Shown here: piece after piece, positions 34,860-43,869 of the stretch
Position numbering within the stretch: position 1 is the first letter of the stretch
How the letters are laid out: every line of letters starts with the position of its first letter
Assembly: GCF_022919835.1 (NCBI RefSeq)
Contig: NZ_CP095074.1
Span: forward strand, 3,636,001-3,700,000
Source of the DNA: Halobacillus shinanisalinarum
Lineage (GTDB): Bacteria > Bacillota > Bacilli > Bacillales > Halobacillaceae
Length of the DNA stretch: 64,000 nt
Direction: 5' to 3'
Notes under the pieces: generated by a model
What the model was told of the DNA's origin: nothing
The model's input: the letters and a program-made list of their open reading frames with translations, nothing else
The model's database searches: none
Translations under genes and position numbers: made by a program

Positions 34860-35921
34860 ATGAAAAAGATAGACGTTTCTGTTATCGCAGGTGATGGAAT
34901 TGGAAAAGAAGTCATGCCGGAAGCCCTTAAAGTACTAGAAACCGTCGCTGACGTTCACGGTGGACTGTCCTTTTCCTTTAAGCATTATCCATGGAGCTGT
35001 GATTATTACATAGAACATAACGAAATGATGCCAGAGGATGGGTTGGATCAGTTGCAAGAAAGTGATGCCGTATTTTTAAGTGCTGTAGGCGATCCTAATC
35101 TGGTACCTGATCACATTTCCTTGTGGGGGTTGCTCGTTAAGATTAGACGCGAGTTTGAGCAAGTAATTAATATTCGGCCGGCTAAGCAAATGAAAGGGAT
35201 CCAGTCCCCACTAGTGCATCCCAATGATTTTGACTTAATGGTGGTTCGTGAAAATAGTGAAGGGGAGTACAGTGAAGCTGGGGGAAGGATCCATCGTGGG
35301 GAAGATGAACTGGCTATCCAAAATGCTATTTTTACGAGAAAAGGGATTGAGCGGGCTGTGGAGTATGGCTTCCAGCTTGCCCAAAGTCGTAGAGGCCATG
35401 TGACGAGTGCCACCAAGTCAAATGGGATTGTTCATTCTATGCCATTCTGGGACAGTGTTTTCGAGAGTGTTGCAGAGAAATACCCGGATGTGAAGACGGC
35501 TTCTAATCATATTGATGCGTTAGCGTCCTTCTTTGTCACGCGTCCGCAAGAATTTGATGTGATTGTTGCAAGTAATTTGTTTGGAGACATTCTAACAGAT
35601 GTGGGGGCGGCGATTATGGGAAGCATTGGGATTGCGCCAGCTGCAAACATTAATATGAATGGAAAATATCCTTCGATGTTTGAACCTGTACATGGTTCGG
35701 CGCCTGATATTTATGGTAAAGGAATTGCTAACCCAATCGGGCAAATTTGGACAGGGAAAATGATGTTGGATCATTTTGGTGAACATGAACTAGGAAATAC
35801 ATTACTACAAGTGATTGAGGAAGTTTTACAGGATGGGATTAAGACTCCTGATATTGGCGGAACATCGAGTACGACGGAAGTTTCAGATGCAATCGTTACT
35901 AGACTAAAAGCGCTAAAGTAG
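34860..35921 (+). CDS. Tartrate dehydrogenase / D-malate dehydrogenase (decarboxylating) family
   Basis: This 353-residue NAD-dependent beta-decarboxylating dehydrogenase belongs to the isopropylmalate/isocitrate family. It shows VIAGDGIGKEV at the start, the substrate loop of the malate/tartrate subgroup (SLWGLLVKIRREFEQVINIRP), VVRENSEGEYSEAGG, and ASNLFGDILTDVGAAIMGSIGIAPAANI. It resembles YcsA of Bacillus subtilis and DmlA/TtuC. Expected reactions are D-malate to pyruvate plus CO2, and tartrate oxidation. GTG 34851 overlaps TTGGAGGA, so ATG 34860 is preferred. The FAH-family enzyme downstream may handle its product. Confidence 0.88.
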   Translation: MKKIDVSVIAGDGIGKEVMPEALKVLETVADVHGGLSFSFKHYPWSCDYYIEHNEMMPEDGLDQLQESDAVFLSAVGDPNLVPDHISLWGLLVKIRREFEQVINIRPAKQMKGIQSPLVHPNDFDLMVVRENSEGEYSEAGGRIHRGEDELAIQNAIFTRKGIERAVEYGFQLAQSRRGHVTSATKSNGIVHSMPFWDSVFESVAEKYPDVKTASNHIDALASFFVTRPQEFDVIVASNLFGDILTDVGAAIMGSIGIAPAANINMNGKYPSMFEPVHGSAPDIYGKGIANPIGQIWTGKMMLDHFGEHELGNTLLQVIEEVLQDGIKTPDIGGTSSTTEVSDAIVTRLKALK

Positions 35922-35956
35922 ATTGAAAGAATGTAAAAGAATAAAGGATGATAAGA

Positions 35957-36583
35957 ATGGATGAAATCCGCAACATTTATTGTGTTGGCCGAAACTACGT
36001 CGAACATGCTCATGAACTCAATAATCAAGTTCCCACATCTCCACTGCTTTTTTCTAAGCCTACTCACTCCCTTGTGAAAGCAAACGGAGAAGAGATTACT
36101 CTTCCAGGCGATCGGGGAGCTGTCCATTATGAAGCCGAGTTAGTGATTCGGATTGGACAACCGTATAAAAAAGGGATGAAAGTTGATGAACTCGTTGATC
36201 GTATGGCAATTGGTATCGATTTTACCTTACGCGATGTCCAAAGTGATTTGAAGAAAAAAGGTCACCCCTGGGTATTGGCAAAGGGTTTTTCAAACTCGGC
36301 CGTCTTAAGTGAATTTATTGATTTTCCTGGTGTGGAGCAATGTGAAAAAAGCAATTTCAGCCTTTTATTAAATGGGGAACAGGTTCAGCTTGGTACGATC
36401 CAACATTTAATTTTTGATTTACAGACATTGATCGATTATACTGCGCTGCACTTAGGTCTTGGAGAGGGAGATGTGATTTTTACGGGGACTCCTCAAGGTG
36501 TGGGCGAGGTGTCTGATGGGGATGAGTTGTCTTTGTTATGGCGTGAAGGAAAACTGGGGGACTGCACGATTAAACTTACTTAA
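35957..36583 (+). CDS. Fumarylacetoacetate hydrolase (FAH) family protein
   Basis: The 208-residue single-domain FAH protein resembles YcgM/FAHD1 acylpyruvases and oxaloacetate decarboxylases. Metal ligands are in HYEAELVIRIG (two Glu) and IDFTLRDVQ (Asp); KGFSNSAVLSEF, FDLQTLIDY and DVIFTGTPQGVG are conserved. ATG 35957 follows AAAGGATGATAAGA; 35948 is an alternative. It lies about 30 bases after the D-malate/tartrate dehydrogenase. Decarboxylation of oxaloacetate or a related 2-oxo acid is a reasonable but unproven role. A terminator follows. Confidence 0.85.
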   Translation: MDEIRNIYCVGRNYVEHAHELNNQVPTSPLLFSKPTHSLVKANGEEITLPGDRGAVHYEAELVIRIGQPYKKGMKVDELVDRMAIGIDFTLRDVQSDLKKKGHPWVLAKGFSNSAVLSEFIDFPGVEQCEKSNFSLLLNGEQVQLGTIQHLIFDLQTLIDYTALHLGLGEGDVIFTGTPQGVGEVSDGDELSLLWREGKLGDCTIKLT

Positions 36584-36617
36584 AACTCTATTTAGTTTTT
36601 ATCCATAGCAGACCATT

Positions 36618-36658
36618 AAAAGCTCACCATTGCCTTCCTAAGCAATGGTGAGCTTTTA
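36618..36658 (+). terminator. Intrinsic terminator after the FAH gene
   Basis: AAAAGCTCACCATTGC pairs with GCAATGGTGAGCTTTT (16 bp) around an 8-base loop. Confidence 0.85.
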
Positions 36659-37082
36659 TGTTTCTAGATAAGAGGGGTATCTACATTTTATTTTTTTCTG
36701 TTTGGACATATATGAATCAATTTCATAATGGCTCTATTTAAAAAAGCTGAGTCGTTCAGGATTTTGGTTTGATTGTTAATTGAATTAAACGAAAACCCTG
36801 GTTCATTTTGGAATATTTTTCCCAATAATGAACCGGAGTTTCATATTTGAGGAGGTATTTCTTCCTTTTTTACTTCATGAGCTTCAGTATTCATTTGATG
36901 CTGACTGTGAAAATGGCTATCGCTTCCTGTATATGCATGCCATCGAGGCCCGAAGATGATACAACTTCAATTTGATAATATGGTTAATCGACCCATTGAA
37001 GGAGCCACTGAGTGGAATCATTACACTATATGACGATTTGCTTTCTTTTACAGTGGCCCCTGACTATTGTGTTCATTTACGA
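36659..37082. other. Intergenic region with hairpin and a short coding relic
   Basis: GGTTCATT near 36801 and AATGAACC near 36828 can pair, without a T run. At 36956-37033 one frame encodes FDNMVNRPIEGATEWNHYTI and then a stop. This resembles the FDNMxxRPIxGTTDW core of a domain fused to some AraC-type regulators. It is only a fragment. Confidence 0.4.
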
Positions 37083-38426
37083 TCAGCTAAAGGGAACGAT
37101 TCCCATTAGAAAAGCCGCCATTAATAAGACAACACTGAATCCCCACATCCAAAACAAGGAATAGCGGATATGGCGTCCCATCTCTAAGCCAGTTAGACCA
37201 AGAGCAAGCCAAAGAGCTGGTGCGAATGGACTGATAAAGGTCCCGATAATGTTACCGATAATCATAGTGTGAGCCGTCGTAATAGATGTAATGCCAAAGT
37301 CAGTAGTAATTTGTTCAATGATTGGGAATAGGGCAAAGTAAAAAGCGTCTGTGCTTAACAACAAGGAAAACGGCACTCCGAGTAATCCGATAATCAGATG
37401 TAAATAAGGGAGAACAAAAGATGGTATAATTTTCACCAGATCCTCTGACATTGCCTCCAACATACCCGTTCCGTTTAAAATTCCCAAAAACGAGCCAGCG
37501 GCCATGATAATTGCTGCCATTAATAGAGCGCTTGGAGCGTGTGCTTTTATGCGATTCATTTGGTCGTTTACTTGCGGATAATTGAGCGGGAGTGCAATGC
37601 TTAACCCTATCATAAAGACAAAACCAGCCGGGATAACACCCCATACGAGCACGCCAATGACCCCTAAGGTCAAGCCGAGGTTCAGCCATATTAGGTTGGG
37701 ACGTAACAGCGAGCTATTTTTGCTATTGGTATTATTTTGACCACCATCAATAACAGGTGGGGCCTCCGTTGCTGCCGCCACTTCTGAGGAACTTGCTACT
37801 AATTGGAATCTGGCAATACGCTTTTTTTCGCGAATCGCTAAAATGACAGCCATCCCCATTAACAACACCATGCCCACAATTTGAAGAGGGATGAGAGGGC
37901 GCCATAAGTCAGTTGGGTCCATATTTAAGACTGAAGCTGTTCGACCTATTGGCCCTCCCCAAGGTGCCATATTCATAATACTGGCACTTGTCCCTACTAG
38001 TAATAACAGTAAGTAAGGACTCATATTTAAGCGTTTATACAATGGTAATAATGCTGGTAAGGTGATTAAGAAAGTTGAAGCACCGGATCCATCCAGGTGA
38101 GCGATCGCTGCCACGATCACTGTTCCGACAGCTACTGAAATAACATTTCCGCCTGAAACCGCCACCATTTTTTTAATCATAGGATCAAAAAGACCGGCGT
38201 CTTGCATAACACCGAAAAATAAAATCGCAAATACGAACATGATAACAACTTCCATAACAGAACCGATACCCTCTTCAAAAAAGGTGCCCAGTTCCCCTAC
38301 ACTGAATCCAGCAATGATTGCTCCGATTATTGGCACGAGCACTAATCCGACAATCGGTGAGATTCGCCCGCTAATTAAGAGTAGAACAATAGCTAGTATG
38401 GTAAGAAATCCAATTAAACTAAGCAT
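37083..38426 (-). CDS. CitMHS family citrate/organic acid transporter
   Basis: This 447-residue membrane protein of the citrate-Me2+/H+ symporter family has about twelve helices with a charged cytoplasmic linker near residues 205-240. Motifs are AHLDGSGASTFLITLPALLPLY (about residue 110), MAPWGGPIGRTASVL, and LLSTDAFYFALFPIIEQI near 360. Family members import citrate complexed to a divalent metal. It is divergent from a CitST-type two-component system, the natural regulator. A near-cre site lies about 80 bases upstream of ATG 38426. It is distinct from the deleted CitM copy at 41801. Confidence 0.88.
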   Translation of the reverse strand: MLSLIGFLTILAIVLLLISGRISPIVGLVLVPIIGAIIAGFSVGELGTFFEEGIGSVMEVVIMFVFAILFFGVMQDAGLFDPMIKKMVAVSGGNVISVAVGTVIVAAIAHLDGSGASTFLITLPALLPLYKRLNMSPYLLLLLVGTSASIMNMAPWGGPIGRTASVLNMDPTDLWRPLIPLQIVGMVLLMGMAVILAIREKKRIARFQLVASSSEVAAATEAPPVIDGGQNNTNSKNSSLLRPNLIWLNLGLTLGVIGVLVWGVIPAGFVFMIGLSIALPLNYPQVNDQMNRIKAHAPSALLMAAIIMAAGSFLGILNGTGMLEAMSEDLVKIIPSFVLPYLHLIIGLLGVPFSLLLSTDAFYFALFPIIEQITTDFGITSITTAHTMIIGNIIGTFISPFAPALWLALGLTGLEMGRHIRYSLFWMWGFSVVLLMAAFLMGIVPFS

Positions 38427-38502
38427 AAATTGTCTCCTTTCTAAAACGCGAATTTTTTTGATAAAGAGGTTTAATGAACCACTAGTGATAAAATACAGTT
38501 AC

Positions 38503-38516
38503 TTAAAACGCTTACA
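38503..38516 (-). promoter_or_regulatory. cre-like site upstream of the CitMHS gene
   Basis: On the reverse strand TGTAAGCGTTTTAA matches the CcpA consensus apart from the penultimate base. Its location 77-90 bases before the start codon suits catabolite control. Confidence 0.5.
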
Positions 38517-38789
38517 TAAATGTGTGTGAGTAACCTACTATTACTTTATTCTAATCTCTCTTTTGATCATAAAACATTGCACGAGTTATGTAACGGTTGT
38601 GAGTTTATTGGCTTAATAAAATGATTTGACTATTTTGACTATTTTGTGTACACAAAATGCACAATAGCATGAAAGCCATTGTGTTAATGAAGAAGGGTCC
38701 TGTTATAATAAGGTACTTATTTAAAGGAACAACATCGTGCTAATTCGATTACTTTAGTTAGTTTAACTTTCTCAATAGTTAGACTAATA

Positions 38790-38851
38790 GTTCAAAAAGT
38801 CACCAAATGATAAACGGTGAATTTCTTCGTTGCTCGGTTTTTCCGGTCCCC
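38790..38851 (+). repeat. Repeat family A, left-end fragment
   Basis: GTTCAAAAAGTCACC, AAATGATAAACGG and TTCGTTGCTCGGTTTTTCC match the first ~60 bases of the full copies at 46079 and 52552. The remainder is replaced by unrelated sequence. Confidence 0.75.
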
Positions 38852-39279
38852 AGAGGGAATTTTGCTCATGAAACAGCTTATGTACTGAAAACAACACGAG
38901 CTGATTGTGATGTGAAGATGTTGAAGAAGCTACTTGCTGTCTTCCACAAAACTCTTTATAAGACTTCTTTCTGTGTAAATACGCCTGAACTTGGCTTTCT
39001 TCTTTCGCTACATCCAGTGGCCTTGTGTACATTTACAAACGAAAACATTCCCTTTTAGCTAACATAAAAGAGTAAAGCGTTATGATAAATGCTCTGTAGA
39101 GCTTCACTGATTCGCACATCTGAGTGAAAGTCTATCTAACTCTATGAAAAGCTGTGCGCACTTCATTTGCTCTTCTATGGTAATATGGATTTGAAAAGCG
39201 AGTTTGAAAAATGAAAAATTAATCCTGTTGCCAAAATTGCGATTAAACGAAAAAAGGGAAATATAGACGCAGGAGGAAG
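38852..39279. other. Intergenic region upstream of the sensor kinase
   Basis: The stretch after the family A fragment contains no open frame with a ribosome binding site. A reverse-strand frame (39032-38784) crosses the repeat and is probably chance. The sensor kinase promoter must lie toward 39200 but was not identified with confidence. Confidence 0.35.
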
Positions 39280-40881
39280 TTGAAATCTTTGAGACTATCG
39301 CTGCAAACTAAAATACTAGTTCTGGTTCTGTCACTTGTACTTTTTATTATCATTCTATTGACAGCCTCCTTTACTTATTTGGAGGCGAAAGAGATTGAAA
39401 AACAGAAAGCCCAGTTGGCTTTGAAAATTTCTAAGACGATTTCGTTTATGCCTGAAGTTATTGAAGCCCTTCAAACGAAGGGGTCTGAAGGAATCATTCA
39501 ACCCACAGCAGAGAGAATTAGAGAGGAAATCGGGGCGGAGTTCATTGTGGTTGGCAATAAAGAAGGCATTCGTTATTCCCACCCTGTACCTGAACGAATT
39601 GGGGAGAAAATGGTCGGGGAGGATAATTACCGGGCTCTTGTTGAAGAGGAATATTATACGTCAAGAGCTGTAGGATCATTAGGACCTTCGCTGCGAGGGA
39701 AATCCCCAATTTTTAGTGAAAATGGTCAAGTCATTGGGATTGTATCGGTTGGTTTTCTCATGAAGGATATTAAAGAGCAAATTTTTCATAATGTGCTTAG
39801 GGTTTCATTTAAATCATTGATCGTACTCCTCTTAGCGGTTGCCGGAAGCGTCATGTTATCACGGAATATTCGAAAGGATACAATGGGGCTGGAACCTTAC
39901 CAAATTGCTACATTGCACACAGAAAAAGATGCCATTTTGCAATCTACTAGGGAAGGCTTGTTGTCCTATGACGAAGCAGGAAGAGTAACGATGATGAATC
40001 AGACCGCGAAAAAGCTATTGAATATTTCTGGAGGCTTTCGTCACTTGAAAATTGAAAACCTCTTGCCCAGCTCCCACCTTTATCAAATTTTTAAGACGGG
40101 AAAACCTCAAATGGACCAGGAATTGTTATTGGAAGATAAGACATTAATTATAAACCGGACACCGATTTTCCATAAAGATCAGGTGAAAGGGGTAGTCGCT
40201 TCTTTTCGTGATAAAACAGAAATCGAACAAATGCTCCATACGATTTCTGAAGTCAAAAGCTATTCTGAAGATTTACGAGCCCAAACCCATGAATTTACGA
40301 ACAAATTGTACGTGCTGTCAAGTTTATTGCAACTCGGTGAGTATGAAGAAGCGGTTGAGATGATCCAAAATGAAACGGCGAATGTTGAGGTGAAAAATCG
40401 TATTCTTTTTAACCAAATTGAAGATAGCAAGGTCCAAGCGATTTTACTAGGGAAAATTGGGAAGGCTTCAGAGAAGAAAATTGGATTTGAGATTGATTCA
40501 AACAGTTCACTGCAGGGACTGCCCAGTCATATTAACTTGACCCACCTCATCGTGATCATTGGGAACCTTGTAGACAATGCGTTTGAAGCGGTTGCGAATC
40601 ATGATCAACATCCACAAGTAACGTTCTTTGCTACTGATCTCGGGAATGATATTATTTTCGAAATCCACGACAATGGAGCGGGGATTCCCGAGGAAAATAA
40701 GGCCTTACTTTTTAACAGAGGTTTTACAGATAAAGAATCTCTTGAGCCGAGAGGGTATGGGCTTGCCAATGTGAAGGCAGCCGTCAATCAACTTCAAGGG
40801 ATGGTTGAATTTCACAGTGAAATAGGAACAGGTACAGTGTTTACGGTATACCTTCCAAAAACAATCATAGGAGGATCATGA
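39280..40881 (+). CDS. CitS/DcuS-type sensor histidine kinase
   Basis: This 533-residue membrane kinase has helices at about residues 10-32 and 175-195 flanking an extracytoplasmic sensor domain (VVGNKEGIRYSHPVPERIG). A cytoplasmic PAS follows (about 215-320), then a short dimerisation region with the phospho-histidine in LRAQTHEFTNKLYVLSSLLQLG. The HATPase domain has NLVDNAFEA, DNGAGIP and GYGLANVK. This layout is that of citrate and C4-dicarboxylate sensors. TTG 39280 follows GGAGGAAG. The response regulator gene overlaps its stop. Citrate sensing is inferred from the flanking CitM-type transporters. Confidence 0.9.
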   Translation: MKSLRLSLQTKILVLVLSLVLFIIILLTASFTYLEAKEIEKQKAQLALKISKTISFMPEVIEALQTKGSEGIIQPTAERIREEIGAEFIVVGNKEGIRYSHPVPERIGEKMVGEDNYRALVEEEYYTSRAVGSLGPSLRGKSPIFSENGQVIGIVSVGFLMKDIKEQIFHNVLRVSFKSLIVLLLAVAGSVMLSRNIRKDTMGLEPYQIATLHTEKDAILQSTREGLLSYDEAGRVTMMNQTAKKLLNISGGFRHLKIENLLPSSHLYQIFKTGKPQMDQELLLEDKTLIINRTPIFHKDQVKGVVASFRDKTEIEQMLHTISEVKSYSEDLRAQTHEFTNKLYVLSSLLQLGEYEEAVEMIQNETANVEVKNRILFNQIEDSKVQAILLGKIGKASEKKIGFEIDSNSSLQGLPSHINLTHLIVIIGNLVDNAFEAVANHDQHPQVTFFATDLGNDIIFEIHDNGAGIPEENKALLFNRGFTDKESLEPRGYGLANVKAAVNQLQGMVEFHSEIGTGTVFTVYLPKTIIGGS

Positions 40882-41560
40882 TGAAAAAAGTGAAGGTGGC
40901 AATTGCAGAAGATGACTTTCGTGTAGCCGATGTTCATGAAAAATTTCTTAAGAAAATACCTGAGGTTGAGGTTGTGGGCAAGGCGTTAAATGCCGAGAAA
41001 ACCCTGGAACTTTTGCGTACTAACAAAACAGACCTTTTATTACTTGATATCTATTTGCCGGATCAGCTAGGGACGGACATTCTCCGTAGGATACGGCAGG
41101 ATTTTGAAGACCTTGATGTCATTATGATTACGGCGGCGACAGATAAAGCATTTCTTGAAAAAGCAATGCGAAACGGCGTGCAAAATTATTTAATTAAACC
41201 CGTTCCCCTGGACCGCTTTACAGATATGATTAAAAAGTATATTCAAAGCAGGAACGTATTACTGAACAAAGAGGAAGTAAATCAAACTGATGTGGACAGA
41301 CTATTCAAGAATTCGGAAGAAGCTAAGCCAAAAGAGTCTCAGGATTTGCCGACAGGAATTGATGCGGAGACCCTCCATAAAATATTGGAGGTTCTCAGAA
41401 ACAGTCAGGATGGTTTGTCTGCAGAGGAAATCGGAAAAAGGATGGGGCCTCAAGGACTACGGCGAGACGGTACTTAGAATATTTAATTTCCATCAACAAG
41501 TGTCGCTCAGAAGTCGAGTATGGGTCAGTGGGCCGACCAGAACGTAAGTACCTTAGCTAG
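40878..41560 (+). pseudogene. CitT-type response regulator, frameshifted near the C-terminus
   Basis: The receiver domain (residues 1-120) is intact: AEDD acidic pocket, the phosphorylated aspartate in LLLLDIYLPD, MITAATD and the lysine in YLIKPVP. The C-terminal DNA-binding part breaks at GGGG (41444-41447). Adding one G gives GASRTTARRYLEYL and GRPERKYLS, the normal CitT/DcuR ending, with the stop at 41560 and about 227 residues. As printed the frame stops at 41477 and loses the recognition helix. Like five other sites here, this looks like a G-run undercount. ATG 40878 overlaps the kinase stop. Confidence 0.85.
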
Positions 41561-41583
41561 GGCACAAAGCACTTGCTTTATGT

Positions 41584-41617
41584 GCACAATGGATTTTTAG
41601 CCATTGTGCCTTTTTTG
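41584..41617 (+). terminator. Intrinsic terminator after the response regulator
   Basis: GCACAATGG pairs with CCATTGTGC, followed by CTTTTTT. Confidence 0.9.
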
Positions 41618-41717
41618 TGGCCAAAATTAACAAAAAAGAACCAAAACAGTTTTTAAAGACAATACAATCAAAACCGTTACATAACAGGAAAGATGCTTTA
41701 TGGTATTAATTAAGCTT

Positions 41718-41731
41718 TGAAAACGGTACCA
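41718..41731 (+). promoter_or_regulatory. cre site upstream of the citM relic
   Basis: TGAAAACGGTACCA matches the cre consensus in 13 of 14 positions and lies 70 bases upstream of the citM-like start. citM of Bacillus subtilis is likewise CcpA-controlled. Confidence 0.55.
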
Positions 41732-41770
41732 ACCATTCGTGAATAACTGCAGTTGTTTGATTTTTCGGAA

Positions 41771-41784
41771 TCTAAGCGCTTAGA
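41771..41784. promoter_or_regulatory. Perfect palindrome TCTAAGCGCTTAGA
   Basis: This 14-bp perfect palindrome (16 bp with flanking A and T) lies 17 bases before the citM-like start. It equals an ideal palindromic cre with both outer G/C positions swapped. Confidence 0.4.
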
Positions 41785-41800
41785 ATAGCAATAAGTAATA

Positions 41801-42335
41801 ATGTCGGCTTTACTTGGATTTTTAATGATCGCTGTTTTCATGATATCCACACATGGAAGAGCAGAAAGAAAGGATTTCGACATACGCAGGTAATGTACTG
41901 TCTGTTGTGTCCCTGATATTTGCTGCAGGTATCTTTACGGGGATCCTTACAGGGACGAAGATGGTCGATGCCATGGCAAACTCGTTAATTACAGTCATTC
42001 CGGATGCATTAGGACCGTATTTTGCCGTAATAACAGCGATTGCAAGTACACCTTTTACCTTTTTCATGTCAAATGATGCTTTTCATTTCGGAGTACTCCC
42101 GGTACTTGCAGAAGCGGCGGCCACCTATGGTATTAGTCCAGAAGAAATTGGCCGAGCCTCTCTTCTTGGTTTGCCGGTTCATTTACTGAGTCCGCTTGTG
42201 CCTTCGACTTATTTATTAGTGGGGATGGCCGGTGTTGAGTTTGGTGACCTCCAGAAAATGATGTTAAAGTGGGCAGGTTTGGTAACTGTTGTTATGACTA
42301 TTGTCGCATTGATTACAGGAGTGATTTCCATCTGA
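41801..42335 (+). pseudogene. CitM citrate-metal transporter with large internal deletion
   Basis: ATG 41801 begins MSALLGFLMIAVFM, the normal N-terminus of CitM. Within about 15 codons the sequence changes to the second half of the protein: EEQKERISTYAGNVLSVVSLIFAAGIFTGILTGTKMVDAMANS, STPFTFFMSNDAFHFGVLP, and LSPLVPSTYLLVGMAGVEFG to the end. Roughly 250 residues of a 430-residue transporter are missing. The downstream open frame from 41853 therefore encodes only a C-terminal half and cannot be a working carrier. Promoter elements and the CitST system upstream remain. Confidence 0.85.
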
Positions 42336-42411
42336 AAACGACTTGAATTAAGTCTCAACATCCCTGACGGTAGAGATTTTGTGATAAATAGATTAGGAAG
42401 GAAGATAAGAG

Positions 42412-42666
42412 TTGAAACAGAATATGGAAACCGTTTACAGTCCTTGTAATGGTAAAGTTGAAAAAATCCTCATACGGAAAAATGATTATGTGTATGAGTG
42501 GGAAAAGTTATTTGTAGTTAAAGACAAGGATGGGTTATTAGAGGAAATAAAAATAGGGACAAGCGGTCTTATAGCTTCTTTGGAAGTGCTTGAGAATCAA
42601 GAAGTAAACACACATACCGTACTAGCAACGGTGAAAGATGACTTCAACATAACTGGAAGTGATTGA
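42412..42666 (+). CDS. Small biotinyl/lipoyl-like domain protein
   Basis: TTG 42412 follows AAGGAAG. The 84-residue product looks like a single barrel-sandwich hybrid domain: VYSPCNGKVEKILIRKNDYVYEWEKLFVV, a turn, then GTSGLIASLEVLENQEVNTHTVLATV. Biotinyl domains carry a lysine in a tight MKM turn. Here the corresponding stretch is IKIGTSG, so normal modification is doubtful. Similar stand-alone proteins occur in Bacillaceae with no known role. It has no obvious functional partner among its neighbours. Confidence 0.6.
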   Translation: MKQNMETVYSPCNGKVEKILIRKNDYVYEWEKLFVVKDKDGLLEEIKIGTSGLIASLEVLENQEVNTHTVLATVKDDFNITGSD

Positions 42667-42871
42667 GCCGTGATATCCAAGTGACTGTGAATAAAATAAA
42701 AATGAGAGTAGAAGAAGCATTTCTGAAACGTAGTTAAAAATACACGGTTTCAGAGGTGCTTCTAATATGGGAAAATATTAGGGGATCAGGTTGGGGTTCT
42801 ATAATAGATGGAGTATTCAAGGAGTAACCCCTTCAAGTGATTTTAAATTCTGTTGAAGGAGGAAAAGGAAA

Positions 42872-43722
42872 GTGAAAAAGTATTATTATTACACTATTTT
42901 TCTAGTCCTAGTTTTGGTTATCTCAGCTTGTTCTTCCAAGACAACTACAGAGGAAGAAACGGAACCTGCTGAAACAAAAGAAAACGCTCAAACGGATCAG
43001 CAAACGGAACAGGCATCAGAACCTAAACCAGTCGATTGGGCATATGAAGGAGATACTGGTCCCAAACATTGGGGAATCTATCAAATGAGTTTGCTGCATG
43101 TGAAGAAGGTGATAAACAATCGCCGGTAAACATTAAATTCTCAGAGGTGGAGGAAGATCAGAACGTACCGGAAGTCCAATTTCAGTATGAACAAGCCACA
43201 CCAAGTGTGATCAATAATGGCCATAGTATTCAATTCAATCTTCCCGCTGAAAAAAAGAGTAATTTTATCACAATGGATGGGGCAAAGTATGAGCTGAACC
43301 AATTTCATTTCCATACACCAAGTGAGCACCAGCTTAATGGCGAAAATTTGCCGATGGAAATGCATTTGGTTCATCAAAGTGCTAATGATGAATTGGCCGT
43401 GATTACCCTCATGATAGAAGAAGGGACAGAGAACAAGGAGCTTTCTAGTATTTGGGGTGAACTTCCAACGGAAACGATGGAGAAGGACATAAAGATGAAA
43501 GAATCTATTGAGTTAATGAAGCTTATACCGGAAAGTAGTTCAACGTTCTATTATAGTGGGTCTTTAACAACACCACCATGTTCCGAGGGTGTAAAATGGA
43601 TTGTCTTTGAGAACCCAATTGAAATGTCTAAAGAACAGATTGAAGAGTTCAAACAAATCTTTCCAAATAATAACCGTCCTATTCAATCGCTGAATAAACG
43701 AGAGGTAATACAAAATAAATAA
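42872..43722 (+). pseudogene. Alpha-class carbonic anhydrase lipoprotein, frameshifted
   Basis: The start (GTG 42872 after GGAGG) encodes a lipoprotein signal ending in the lipobox VISAC, followed by a Glu/Thr-rich linker. The enzyme domain begins WAYEGDTGPKHWG. At GGGG (43071-43074) the frame is lost, and the continuation, GNLSNEFAACEEGDKQSPVNI, is one base out. Zinc ligands HFHTPSEH and MEMHLVH and the SLTTPPCSEGVKW signature identify an alpha carbonic anhydrase of normal length (about 283 residues if one G is added). It would convert CO2 and bicarbonate at the outer face of the membrane. It is probably intact in the cell. Confidence 0.85.
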
Positions 43723-43803
43723 ATTTTTCTGTCATGTATGTAAAGTAGATTTGCACCACTACTTTGAGCACAAATCCACTTTACATAAACAGTGAGCTAC
43801 ATG

Positions 43804-43846
43804 AAATCTTCTCATTGCTTTTGTTAGCAATGAGAAGATTTTATAT
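43804..43846. terminator. Intrinsic terminator between convergent genes
   Basis: AATCTTCTCATTGC pairs with GCAATGAGAAGATT around an 8-base loop, then TTATATTT. It can serve both the carbonic anhydrase and the convergent GntR gene. Confidence 0.85.
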
Positions 43847-43869
43847 TTAGGGAAAAACTATTCATTCAC

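Noticed and set aside
38784..39032. Reverse 82-codon frame upstream of the sensor kinase
   Set aside because: It crosses the boundary of a family A repeat fragment, has no ribosome binding site and matches nothing known.
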